Shown piece by piece: positions 1-12,159 of a DNA stretch of 64,000 bases (positions within the stretch are counted from its first letter, which is position 1; every line of letters starts with the position of its first letter). The notes beneath the pieces were generated by a model. The model saw nothing but the letters and a program-made list of their open reading frames with translations, searched no databases and was not told the DNA's origin. The DNA lies in contig JARCOQ010000006.1 in the NCBI GenBank assembly GCA_029207755.1, positions 9,828,513 to 9,892,512 on the forward strand, in the 5' to 3' direction. Made by a program: the position numbers and the translations under genes. This stretch comes from Chamaea fasciata. Lineage: Eukaryota > Chordata > Aves > Passeriformes > Sylviidae.

Positions 1-1444
1 CTAACTCAGAAAAAAATATACAGATATAGAGATATTTAACAGAAAATCCAAGACATGATGGTACAGTAACCACAGAGTTTTACTTTGAATTGTTTGTAAC
101 CTGTCCAAGCAATTACCATCACTCTGTGCTCTGCCCACAGAGGAAACTAACATATCTAATCTGGTTTTCAGTCTTCAAAACACCTCTCCAGTCTGACTCT
201 TACTGGAACTGAAAATCCCCCAAGTCAAGGAGAAAGACAGAAAATGCATCTTTTTCTTTACCAACATTAAAACATGCAGTAACTTCTTGCATAAATACAT
301 AAAAACCTGATGTTTTCTGATGGGATTAATTAACATGCGATTAGTATTTGCAGGCTAAAGGAAATGTGAGAAGTGAATACGTGACAATGGAATGCCAGTC
401 CTTCAAAAAAAGCAATTTTCCTAACATCAGATTAATTTTTCCACAGAGGAACTTTTCATACACAGTTTTCATCTTGATAGTGACTCTTTGATCAGCGTCT
501 CTGAAAAAAATAATCTCTGTGAAGATTAGGAAAACAAAGGAACCCAGATAAACTCAAAAAAGGCAATGAAACTTTCAAGATACCAGGTAAATAAATTATT
601 ACAGGCACCTCGGTGGAATACAAAGAGTTTCCATATAGGATTATGATGGAAAATGAAAGAGTTTAGAAACAAAAAAAAACAAACATAAAAACCCAAATCA
701 AACCAAACAAACAAAACAAAACAAAAAAACAAGACAAACAAAAAAAAACCCACAAAAAAAAATTTAAAAAAAGAGCAAGGTGAAACTGGCACATTTTCAA
801 ACGAAGTAATATATTAAATAGTGATGAAAATTGGCAAAAAGCAGCCAATGTCAATCCAGGATCTAATCAATGCTCTCTGTGCTATGAAACCTGACCCTGA
901 GGCAGCTGCTGGATCTGAGACAGGGGAACAAGGGTGAGACCAAACATGAATACATGGTGAGCTAGAAAGTAATTCAATTTTAGTGACGTGATATTAGTCA
1001 TTGTATCCGTTTCCTCTAAAACACCTTTAACCAACACTTCAGTCTCAGCCGTCTTTTCTGGAAGCTTCCCTGTGAACACCCTTCAGAGGCTGTTTCACAA
1101 CAAGGATGCTCAGACTCCCCCTGGTTTTTCCTTCTGGGCCTCATCCTCTTTGCCTTTTACCTTTCCTACCTCCCTTTTCTACCGGCTGCCAACTCTGCAA
1201 CACTTCCTGCTTCCAAAGCATTTCAAAAAGATTCATAATTGGTTTTCACATCTTGAACGTTTTTGCAGAATTATTTTTGGCCTCCCGTATAACGTTTTGG
1301 GCATGGAATACTTGCACATTATGATACCTTTTTTTAAAAGTCTCTTATCTAAAAGTAGCTTTCGCTGCTGTCCTGAGTTCTCATTGCCTTTCCTTCATTT
1401 TCTATTTTAATTAATATTATTTATTTTCCTTACTTCCTTGAAAT
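1..1444. other. AT-rich unique DNA, no gene seen
   Basis: I see no exon-like structure or recognisable repeat family here apart from an A-rich, low-complexity tract at about 668-770 (runs of A broken by single C and G). The plus-strand open frame at 988-1410 is rich in Phe, Leu and Ser with no recognisable domain and looks like a chance frame in pyrimidine-rich DNA. Confidence 0.55.
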
Positions 1445-1497
1445 GGCTGGACTCAATGATTTCCCAGGTCTTTTCCAACCCAAATGATTCGATGATG
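1445..1497 (+). mobile_element. CR1 LINE, short 3'-end fragment
   Basis: The segment reads as the last ~50 bases of a CR1 element in sense orientation: the 'tggactcaatgat' box, the 'cttttccaaccc' box and a terminal ATTC-GATGAT tail. It is heavily 5'-truncated and diverged, so probably an old copy. Confidence 0.75.
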
Positions 1498-2484
1498 CTG
1501 TGAAGCTTCTCAAGAACAAAATCCCAAAGCGTTCTTTTTAATTGCTTTCTAATCATATCTCCTTGTATGTGTAGTTCTTTCTGAAGATTAAACACCACCA
1601 TAGTGAATTCGCCTTTTTCCCCCACCTCCTACATGGCTTTGAACCAAAATTTCTGTGATCACTGTTTCAGATGCTTTCAACAGTAGCAGTTTTAGTCCCA
1701 AGCTCCTTCAAAACCAAGTTTTCCTCTCCTGTGATCCCTGACTACACTTCAGTAAGGCTGTCTTCAGACAAATTCTGCCTCATCCTCACTGAGCTTTTCC
1801 TACCTCACTGCAGAACTTCAGTCCATGCAATGGAATTAGATTGCCCGCTAAAACAATTAACTCCTTCATTTAACTGGATTCTGAGTTTTCTGGAATGTAA
1901 AGCACTCTGTAACTTGTACAGTATCACCAGTCCCCAGAAAGAACTCCTGCCACCACTTTGGGAAAAAAAAAAAAAGGAGGTAAAGAGTAAAGTGCAATTT
2001 CTAATGATTAATATAAGTAAATAAATAAAGCAGAACACTCCCTCACAAATCTCCATGTTCAGATTGCAGATCTTATCAAGCTTATCAAGTGACCAGGGAT
2101 AAAAATGAAAATGCATTTTCAGTGCACAAAATGGAGAACAACATGGGAATACCATGTGGAAAAGTAATTCTACTTTACATGTAAAATGGTTGGCTTGAAG
2201 ATAGCAACTGACACCAGAGCCCTCTGAAAAACTAAATTTCTGCACAGCTTTGCTCAAAAAAAAAAAAAAAATGCAAAATACTTGTATGTCACTATCCATT
2301 CTACATCTACATTCTTAATGCCTCATGTCCTTCCACTTCCACAAAGATCTGGCAGAACCAGAAGAGGTATATATAGGTCTCCATGACAGGAGCCATGGAA
2401 TGCTTTCCATATGAAGAGAGTCTAAAGATACCTCATTATTCAATTTTTACATAAATCACAGAGAAAAAATATGATTAAACCACA
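1498..2484. other. AT-rich unique DNA, no gene seen
   Basis: Nothing recognisable was found. Short A-runs occur near 1963-1976 and 2255-2271. The opposing open frames at 1671-2024 and 1805-2299 show no family features and overlap A-rich tracts. Confidence 0.5.
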
Positions 2485-2630
2485 CCCCATCCCTGGAAGT
2501 GTCCAAGGCCAGGTTGGACGGGACTTGGAGAAACCTGGGATAGGGGAAGGTGTCCTTGCCCATGGCAGGGGCTTGGAAAAAGATGACCTTCAAGGTCCCT
2601 TCCAACCCAAACCATTCCATGATTCTGTGT
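2485..2630 (+). mobile_element. CR1 LINE, 3' end
   Basis: This is the sense 3' untranslated end of CR1. In order it shows 'ccatccctggaagtgtccaa', the 'aggttggacgggacttgg' box, the 'cccatggcagggg' box, 'cccttccaacccaaaccatt' and a final 'gattctgtg' tail. The element is 5'-truncated to ~146 bp. The 219-codon plus frame at 2550-3209 starts inside it and runs into unique DNA, so I do not call that frame a gene. Confidence 0.93.
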
Positions 2631-5600
2631 GAAGACAGACGGCACGGAGACAAACCGAACTCACAACAGTTCCTACGACACAAGAACTTAAATGCACCTC
2701 AAATTCTTCACTCATCAGATTTCAAACCATCAAAGAGGCAATATTCCTCCCCTCAGATTCGTGCAGGATGTGTCAGAAGTGAAGAGAACATTAAGGAGGG
2801 ACTCTGTGAAACAATAACATACCTGTCCTCAATTAAAACCTCTGGCCCAGTTGCTGCCCTGAGAGTCCATAAACAACCGGTTCTTAGAGGCTGGATGGAC
2901 TATCCAGGGATCAGTCAAACCACACATATCCTCTTGTTTCCAAACACCATCACAGAAAGAAGGACAGATTTTATTTTTCTCTTTCCCTGGGATCAGCATG
3001 CTAAGTACTTTTTGAGTTGCAGAAATCTCTGTACAATACACGCTTGGACTTGGGCAGAGTTTGGCATTCCAGAGATGTTATCAGACCAACCCACAACTCT
3101 GCTAAAATCCTACACTTGTTCTAACACAGAACAGTCAATGAACTTCATCAAACTTAAGAGTGTTCAGTTCACTTTCAAACTTTTTAGGCACCCATGTGTT
3201 TGTGTTTAGGAAACAAAGTTCCTGAAACTGAGTCAATGGAGGCACTTCCAAAAATTCTTCAAAACACCTCAGGCAGATCTTCCCCGCCATAGTAAAGTTC
3301 GACTGAATTCAGTTCATCCCAGTACTTGCTGATTTACAAATGTATAAGACAGCACTTCCCGAGTCTAATTAAAATTTTCCTCACACATCTGCTAAAAGCA
3401 AAAATATACTAAAAAAAAAACCCCAAACAAACCCAAAAAGCAGCAGTAATAAACTACATGCTCCACTTCCCAAAGCTGGATGTCATCCACAAATCTATCA
3501 GGTTTTATTCTCCACACGAGGAGACTCACTGCATGTTCACTCCCTTCAATCTTCAAACATTTGATTAATATATGCAGGAAACAAAGCTAGAATAGTTTGC
3601 TTATGAAAAGGGAGGTTCTTCTATAAACCCAGAGCTTGCAAAGGTGCAAGAATTCGCCTTGTACATAAAAGAATATTTAGCATACAGTGGAATATTTAGT
3701 AACAGAGACATTCTTTCAGTGGGATTTATCCAAGTCTCACAGAATAACAGAGAAATAATGACAATAATGAGGAATTATTCTACATAAAAGACAAATAATC
3801 AGGTAAATTTGGCCCAAAGCTAGAGGGAAATATCAGCCAAGTATTGGTAGGGATTGCCTGAGATTACCATTTTCTTCACCTAAGAAATGAAGAGAAAGAC
3901 ACAAAGCCCCAAAAGCTCACTTCCAGTCTGAATTTTATGATGATACACTACTCTGGTCGAAATGTAATGGAGAAGGCGAGAATGCTGAGAACAGTAAAAA
4001 CCAGAATTTACTCTCGGTCTTTCATCAGCATGTTTTTATGGTATTTGACAGGAAGCCACCCTAGCAGCCCCTAAAGAGTAAGAACATCACAAATCTTAGT
4101 TTTATTGCCCTTTTCATAAAAAGTTCTTCAAAAGCTCATGTTTCATCCATCTTCTAACTTGAGATTTTTCAACTTTGATGTTAGGCTTTAAACAGACAGG
4201 TATTTTAAACTTCTTTTCTTGTTGTGCTTTCCACTTGCACATCATAACACCTAACCTCTCTCTCAGAATTCCTTCTACTCATTTTTATTTCTTAATGCAA
4301 GCCAGAAGAGTGCCTCCACTACTTTTTCACTCCCCATTCTGTACCTGGCAGAAATCTCTATTTCCTTTGTTTGATTTGAAATCAGAGAGTTGTAAGAAAC
4401 TAGACAGCTCCTCACAATAGCAGAGGAAACTTACAGAGAGCTCTGTTTTTCTCAAACATAAGACCTATCATTTTACCTCATCTAGAGAAGAAATAAACTC
4501 TACAATTCCTTTAAATCAGGCCATAGGCTTCAGTTTGTATTATCAATCATAACCATCACTCAAAACCAAACAGTTCCAACATCCAAAGGCCTTCTCTGTT
4601 AATAAAAGCAGCAAGACCATTTCTTCAAACTGAAATACTAGGTAACAATAGCAGAAAACAGAGCAAATTAAAATAACCAAGTAAAATGAACAAAACATTT
4701 CAGTAGGTCCCACCATCCTCTGCTAACTGATGAGGCTGTTACTCTTCTTCCTCCCAAATCTTCAACAAACTAAGCGTTTACTTCCAGGGATGGGATTAAT
4801 AAAATATCTGATGACAAAGGGCTTTCTTTTTCTTTACCTCTAAATTTCCCCAGTCTGAAACAGATGCCACACAGGTCTTGGTGAAAATAGAGACCTGTTG
4901 TGCTGTGGGGAAAACTCACTTTTTCCCTTAAAACCAGTTGAAACCATGTAATCATTTAAAGAAAAAAAAAAAAATCACCTAGGTGTTTCTCGTTTGTCAC
5001 CTTCTGGATTTAAACAGAAGCAGAAATATGGGCTCTTTGATCATTACAGAATGTTTATGAAACTGCACAGAAATAATTCACAGTGCTGGCCTGTGACAGC
5101 GAAGCAGCACTAAAGGAGACAGTGATTTAATTTCCAACACCTCAGCGAGCGCTGGGTGGGTGCTGGTACGACAAAAGAGGAGCATCATCCTTGCTGAAGT
5201 GGCTCCCCCAGCCTCCCCCTAAAACAGGGCAGATTTGGGCAAAGGGGCTGTAAAAGCCAGGAGTCAGGGATAAAATGTGGTATTCTCTCTAGAGGACAGG
5301 GAGCTGTTGCTTAGAAACTGTTTACAGACAGATCCTGCTGGTGTACCTAAAAAAAAAAAAATAAATTAGGTCATTCTTGGCTGGAGGTAGGAGAGATCTT
5401 TATTGATACAAAGCCCTCCACGTCTCTCTTTACTGTCAATAATTAACAATCCTTTAGGAAGGCTGCTTGGATGCTCTTTTAACCAACAACTGCACATTCC
5501 CAATGGCAGAATTACCCATTTTGAAACAATCTGGTGGCCAAATTGACATCACAGTTCACTCAGGAGGGAGGCTGAGCCCAGGTTCCAGGCATAGACTGTG

Positions 5601-7644
5601 CCACCTTAGGAAGGGACTGGCATCAAAAGTGAAATCAGAAGGGGTAGGGGCAAAGCGCAATTAATCTTAACTGTCGTGGAGAAAAAAAAAAATTAAGAAA
5701 AAAGAAAAAAATTAAGGAAAAAAAATGACAATATCACCAGACCAAAGGAAAAACAAAATTCAGTTCTACTTTTTAAATGCCTGATGAAACCAGGTCTGCT
5801 AAAAATGAAAGGGGAAAGGCCACAACACTTCTTTGAAGCCATGAGAGAACAAAGTTTGCCTTGAAGAACAAAAGGTGAGGCTGGAACTGGATCACTTTAT
5901 TAAGGGAAGTACTAAAAGGAGTTCCTAAGTATCTAAAACAAAGTTGCAAGCAAGCACTCACTGCTCACAGAGAAAACAAATTCGTTCAGAGCAGATGGGA
6001 AAGAAAAATTATATCAATCCAGAGCCAGTTTTCTCCTCCGCATAAATAATCCACGCTTGAACAATTTTTCCTCATATAAATAACTACATTTATAAGAAGC
6101 CTCAAGTAAGAAGGCTCTTATATCATTATTCACTTAAAAACCACTCCAAAAATTCAGACAAATCACTGCTTTCTAAGTAAAAGAAAATAAAATGCACAGC
6201 TTGTGGTAATGAACAGCTCATTGTCATCTCATTCCAGAGAAAGTCATTTTTTTCTCTTCACTTAAAAAAATGCAGCACGGGCTTCTTTTCTTATATTGAG
6301 CAAATCATATCAAATGAATACAAGTATTAGAACATGCAACCTATCGTGGAGAAGGGACAAATGTCACAGTGATAACCTCAAAAAAATAAAGTTGTAGAAC
6401 AACTGTGGTGTTGTAGAACAAGCGCCTCTGGTTGAAACTTCAGGGGCAGATCTCGAATTCATCAACAAAGCCCACATTCTCTGTAGTGTCAGCAGAAGGT
6501 CACCGTGCCATTCTTAAGGCCAGAAAAATAAGGATCGGGAGAGCCTCTGTAATTTAATCCAAGTTCCTTAATTCTAAGGACAAACACGAGCCTGTGTTGT
6601 GACACCCTGAGTGACAAAGACTCTCTTAGGATGACTTTTATAGGTGCAGCTAACATGTAAGACACAGGTTTGGGGTTTCAAAGTCAACCTAACACAGGCT
6701 GAAAGTCTGGGAAAATTGTTTAACTCCTTCACCCAGTGCATGGCTTCCCACCCAGGGAACGTGGCTCATGGGTGAGATCCCACCCCCCATGGCAGAAACA
6801 CTGGCAAAAACAGCCAGGAAGAAAGGAGTCTTAACAACCACAACTATTATTATTCACAAATTCATCTAGAAATACACTTTGGATTTCAGCAACGCTAATT
6901 ATTTAAAAAATTAAAGATAACATGGCCCATTTCCCCAAGGCTCCCAAAGCCACGCGGGAGACTTGTGAAGCGTGGAGGAGAGGCCAACCTGATTTTTATT
7001 CATGTGTTGTTGAGCTTATCTACATGGGAAACAGAATTATGCTCTATTTAGCCCTCTGACAGGTTGTTCAGGTTTTAAAATAACTGTTAATGAAATCACA
7101 AGCCTTCAACACAAACAGCAGCAACAAAAATAGCACCAGGACAGAAAACATTGGACTGCAGCAAGGCTGAGCCAGTGTGGAGCAAAAAAGCATCTCCCTA
7201 ACATTCAGCTGGCTGGAAGTAAATCACAAGGAATAATAGATTGCATCTTACTGAGGCCTCACTACAATGATTTGAATTCTGTAACAACCTTCACAGAAAT
7301 GCAGCTCTTAAAAATTAATTTTTCCTTTGGTTTATGAACCAAACTTAGCAAAAGCTAATTCAGCACGGGAAGTGCTCATTACTTTAACACACAGGATATC
7401 TGGAAATCACCTGAAGCACAATAATTTATCATAATAAAAAACAACATTTCCCGTTTTTCAGCTTTTCCACAATATTGTGCAGACCTCATTTTAACACATT
7501 CAAATGGCTTTAGCTTTAAAAATACTACTGACGTGTAATTTGCACTCCACTATTTAGAAATATATAGACATACACTTTTCTGGTCTGAAGTTTAGATTGA
7601 ATTTTAGGAATGACTCTCAACAAAAGTCTTTCTTTAAAAGAATA
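2631..7644. other. AT-rich unique DNA, no gene seen
   Basis: This five-kilobase stretch has no exon, LTR or CR1 that I can support. It contains A-rich low-complexity patches (3410-3440, 4962-4976, 5350-5363, 5682-5725) and a 12-bp direct repeat at 6391-6402 and 6410-6421. It may be intron or downstream flank of a minus-strand gene starting at the CpG island, but nothing in the sequence proves this. Confidence 0.5.
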
Positions 7645-7752
7645 AAATCACAGGATCACAGGATCACAGAATCACACAATGGTTTGGGTTGGAAGGAACC
7701 TTTAAAGATCATTTCGTTCCCAACCTCGTGCCATGGGCAGGAACATCTCTCA
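7645..7752 (-). mobile_element. CR1 LINE, 3' end
   Basis: This is an antisense CR1 end. The left edge carries three near-identical copies of the 8-10 bp terminal repeat (ATCACAGG, ATCACAGG, ATCACAGA), which is the reverse complement of the ATTCTGTG tail typical of CR1. The 'atggtttgggttggaaggaacc' and 'tgccatgggcagg' boxes follow. Only ~108 bp survive. Confidence 0.93.
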
Positions 7753-9780
7753 GTAAAAGGTGGTGGTGAGTTTGTGCTTTGCATTTTCACAAGAAAGGAC
7801 TTTGATAAATATGGTTAAAAAACCAACAACTTCTTTAAGGGTGATTAAACGTGCTCAAGGACTGTACATGGTGGTATGGTATCACTGCTGGGACAGAAGA
7901 AATCCAAGTGATTACACTAAATTTGGTGATGACCTCCACCAAATCCATCTATTTCATTTAGTGGGATCCAAAAATGAAAACACAACAGGTTTTCTTCAGA
8001 CACCAAAATTTCCTTGGAGAAACAAATAATGAAACGTTTGTAACATACTGACTGTGATCACTGCCCTTAACAGATCTTGCATCTCTCCTTGTGATGTTTT
8101 CCACAGTACTCTGTGTTTAGAAACACAGGCCCAGAGTTAATTCAGATTCATCACACAGAATTATAAGATACACTTGTCTGTAATACTCAAAATTTAAGAC
8201 ATTTGAAATTCTATTTCCACTTTGCCGAACTTGCTCTGAAATGCCAGTTCTCTCATGACATTTCACCATCATTTCAGGTACCCTGCCACACTAAAGACTG
8301 ACCCTGAGTTGTGGTTCCTCCCAGGGCATCTTTCCACCCACGTCAGCACCTTTGGGGAGAAATACTTAAAGTGAAACTTATCAGGTTACTCAGCACTTTG
8401 GTACGGCTTTGGTCTGGTTGTTTGAAGCACTAGGTTATACCCCAGAATACTGTATAGAATCAGACCTGCATGAGACCCATGCCCTAAATGAGAATCAAAG
8501 CCGAACACTGCAAGGTCCCTCCGTTAGATTTACAAAACTCAATCCACCTGTAATGTTTTTCTTCTACTGGCCCATCATGACAAAAGAAGTTTCTCACTTT
8601 AGAGGAAAAGCAGTCTTCAGATTAAATCAACAATACAAAAAAACAGCTCATTAAAATGAAAGATTGAGCAGCATGTATTGTGTATTTGCAGCAGCTCAGA
8701 AATCAGATGCAAAATAGAGCTGATGTACCAGACACTTACTGCTAATGTTTTTTTTAATGTTAAAATGGCAAAAAAAAAAATCCTGCTCACATAAATCATT
8801 TGCTTTCTAAAGCATGTAACAGACACAATCAGTGCTCATGACTGCTCTATAAGGTAACACAGAAAAACATCTGAATTTTATAGAGATAGAAGCAATTTAT
8901 GTATCACTGTAATAGCACACAGGACTGGCTCTAGCCACACTTTTTTAAAAAGACACAGACACAATCCACAGCCAAAGGCAGAACCAGCTCCAGAAGTGTT
9001 GGGTAAGAGCTTTGCAACATTGATGAAAATTCTGTAATTAATTTCAGAGGATCAAGGATTTAATCTTGCATAATCTGAGTACCCAAACTAGTCCCTTAGA
9101 CAAGACAGGCAGAAACCATCTGTAATGCTGGAAGAGGCTCCTGGTAAAATAAATCTTTCTGCTCAGTCCTTGTCAAGTGTTCCTCATGCTTTGCACATTT
9201 CTTGAAACTGGAGAAACGGATTTCAGATTCAAGGCACTGAATCTACTGCAAAAGGGGGATTAAGTGAAGACCAGAGTTTAGATTCAATATGGGTGCTTCA
9301 GTTTTATTTTAATGCATAAAGGAGGTCTACCTGCTCAGTACTTTTTCCTTTTTTTGTATTTACATACTTTCCTCTTAGTAAGAGGACCTCTAAGTACTGG
9401 AAGGTGTTGAAAGTCTTGCTGTGATGTACCAGCCCCACAGCAGCGGTGCTTTGCCTGCATTTCCCACAACAGAGCTGCAATGGCCCAGAGGTGACTTCCA
9501 TTCCAATTTCCAATTAAAGCTAGGTGGAAATTATTAAAACCACATTTTTTTTAAAGAGTGATTTCAAAATTCTTTCCTCATTTACAGCATCTTGCTTTCA
9601 CCCTAATGAAAAACAACCTATTAATGAAAAACAGCAATGAAAGAGAAACATCCGAACCAGCCCAGCCAAGGGGTGAGTGTAGAAGGTTACTCAAAATTTT
9701 TGGAGATACAATCAGTCTGTGCAATTCTCAGCAGAAACTTCAAGCACACCAGAAGTGTTTACACTCCAATATCTTGTTTT
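7753..9780. other. AT-rich unique DNA, no gene seen
   Basis: No recognisable gene or repeat was found. The short overlapping frames at 7760-8029 and 8409-8654 have no domain features or splice context that I find convincing. Confidence 0.5.
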
Positions 9781-9905
9781 ATAGAATCACACAATATCCT
9801 GAGCTGGATATCATTCCGCAGTCTGTCCACACATCCAGGGCTGTGCCATCCCAGGTGCAGAATGCAGGACTTGCCCTTGATAAACTTCCTGTGGTATTTC
9901 TCTGG
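9781..9905 (-). mobile_element. Probable CR1 LINE fragment, diverged
   Basis: The stretch begins 'atagaatcacacaatatcctgag', the antisense form of a CR1 3' terminus. Later it contains 'gcaggacttgcccttgataaact', which resembles an internal CR1 segment. The middle does not match well, so it may be a rearranged or very old copy; boundaries are approximate. Confidence 0.55.
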
Positions 9906-11934
9906 GGAATGTGGTTTTCAGCCCTGCATTAAAGGTGACTTTTGTGTAATCAAACATTGATTTCTCTGATCCACCCATTTCTTAATCATTACACAGCCCA
10001 TCTCACTCTGTTTCAAGAAATATTTAATTACTGTGGATTATCTCCCAAGGGTTGACCAGGAAAAGCTTTACACATCACAAATCCTGCAGCACCCCGAGGG
10101 TGGCACAATCATTTCTTCTAGGTATCGTGGCAACAGAACAAACCTCACACCACCTCTAATGTTTTTATGGTGCAGAGATAGCAAAACTAAGAGATCCCCA
10201 TTTTTGCACCATTATGAAAACTGGTTAAAAAAAAAATATTCAAAATATCCATCTCTAGTGTTTCCTCTTCCTCCTGACTGATCTTTATATGAAAAACCAG
10301 CCAAGAAACTGTTCTTGGACTATGTAATTTTTTTTGTTTCTTCTGGCTGACTGTCAACAACCCAGCAAAAATAAACTCATTAAGCTGACAAGAGACCTGA
10401 ACACACTCATGTTGTCAGTGCATCTCAGCATCATTCTCCTGAACCCAAAAGCCATAAAACAATTAAAATAAAGTTAAGCTGACTCCACCCTTAGGATGCA
10501 ACCAACTTTGCAAGGATCTGTCAGTCCAAAGTTAATGTCTGGCAGCATCTGAGCTAAAGGGGATGTGCAGCTTCAGCACATGTCAAGCCAAAATAGCTCT
10601 AAAACGAGCAGCAAAAAAGGAGAACATGGAGTGTGGAGCCTCCAAAAAAACATTTCTGCCACAATTAGAGCTCTCAACCTAATTGTGTTTGCAAGCCTAC
10701 TATTTTTGCATCCAATCCACACTGCTCTCCCTGTGTTGAATCTGCCCAGTTATCTGGGATTTCTCCTTTGCTGCCACCACATTTGTAGTTTGCTGAGAGG
10801 ATCCCCAGCTCAAGGCTCACACGGAGCTTTGTAATCAACGAGGTTTCTACTTAAAAGCAAAAGGGAAAAAAGTTACCATGGCTACTACAGTCACTCAGCT
10901 TTCTCAACTACTTCAAGACATTAATTTTGAAGGCTTTCTGGCAATGTTTGCACAAAATGTATGCTTCCATACTACTCTGTCATGTAAATTAGGTTGTGCT
11001 GCAGCATCTGAGATCACCTGGGACCATTCAATACCTTTGGCTGGCATTCCAAGAAGACTCCACAAGAACAAGGTGATGGTTTCACTGATCACATTAAGGA
11101 AATTAAACTTAAATATACTAAATCTAATTAAAATCAATAATAAAATGTTGTTTCTTATCCAGCCAAATGAAGGTAAGTATCTGAACACAGATACCCCAGA
11201 CATTTTCTAGCACTTAGGCTGAATTTCTAAACAAAATTCAGTTGGTAGAAATTACAGAATTAGAATAAGGCAAACCATAAAGCATTTGCAGAAAATGCTC
11301 TAGAAATGCACTTAAGTTATTCAGAAGATGAGGAGAGCATACAGAGAATGATAAAATGTGTACGAGATTTGCTGCTGGTTTTCATCCAAACACTGCATGA
11401 GTAGGAGACTCGTGCCCAGCTCTTGTGTCCCCACTGCTCTTCAGCACCTTGAAAGCACCTGAGCACTTCCTCTACACTCACCTGCATCCCCTGGGCTCAG
11501 GCCTCAATGCAAGGATTGGAATTTGGGTATGAAAAGAAAAAACCCCAACTTTGTTCAAGGATGCAATTAGAGTGCGAGAGCAAATTAACGCTTCAAGGGA
11601 TTCAGTTTGCTGCCTTAGCCACACACGGAATTCTCCCTGAGCCATGCAAGGAAAATTAAATCACAGGCTAGAAATAGTTCTTCTCTTTCCTTTTCTTCAC
11701 CTTCCTGTTCTTCCTAGGTATGAGATGTGACCCAGAAACAATACTTAGCAAAGCCAAGAGTCCAAAAATTCATCCAAGTAAATGAAATTCAGCTTGAATT
11801 TTAGGGGGAGCATGGGCCACCCCATGCAAACCAAGTAAGAGTTCTGCAAACTCTGCAGCCTCCAAGCCAAGCAGGACATTTGCCAGAGCGTTTTTGTCCT
11901 GATTTTCTCCCTACACCACCTCATCCTCCTTCAT
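9906..11934. other. AT-rich unique DNA, no gene seen
   Basis: No recognisable gene or repeat was found. If the candidate minus-strand terminal exon at 11935-12150 is real, the right part of this stretch would be its 3' untranslated region. I did not find a clear minus-strand AATAAA signal within about 500 bases below 11935. Confidence 0.45.
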
Positions 11935-12150
11935 TCACAGGCTTCCTGACAATTTCTTGTTCTTAGAAGTATTTCTGCGGAGCATCCAAGCACGGAGAGT
12001 GTAGATGACGGAGATAATGGAGACGTTTAAAATTAGACCAAGCAGCTGTAATTCTGAATTTGCATTTCTGACTTGATTATAGTAAGCACTGAAGACTATC
12101 TGCACAAGAAGTAGAAAGGAGTTCATATGCTGCAATAAAAATATACGAAT
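11935..12150 (-). CDS. Candidate terminal exon of an unidentified membrane protein
   Basis: On the minus strand a pyrimidine-rich acceptor (...TTTTTATTGCAG, exon from about 12135; or ...CTTCTTGTGCAG, exon from about 12117) leads into an open frame ending in TGA at 11935. The frame encodes a strongly hydrophobic, tidy C-terminus: a stretch reading LQLLGLILNVSIISVIYTL is followed by the basic juxtamembrane string RAWMLRRN and a Lys/Ser-rich tail KNKKLSGSL. That pattern (membrane span, positive-inside arginines, short cytosolic tail) is what a real last exon of a membrane protein looks like, but I do not recognise the family. It lies on the strand served by the minus-side donors in the CpG island about 8 kb away. 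It could equally be a chance frame. Confidence 0.27.
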   Translation of the reverse strand: MRIFLLQHMNSFLLLVQIVFSAYYNQVRNANSELQLLGLILNVSIISVIYTLRAWMLRRNTSKNKKLSGSL

Positions 12151-12159
12151 CTCTCTCAC

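Noticed and set aside
2550..3209. 219-codon plus-strand open frame
   Set aside because: It begins inside a CR1 3' end and continues into unique DNA without any recognisable domain; treated as a chance frame.
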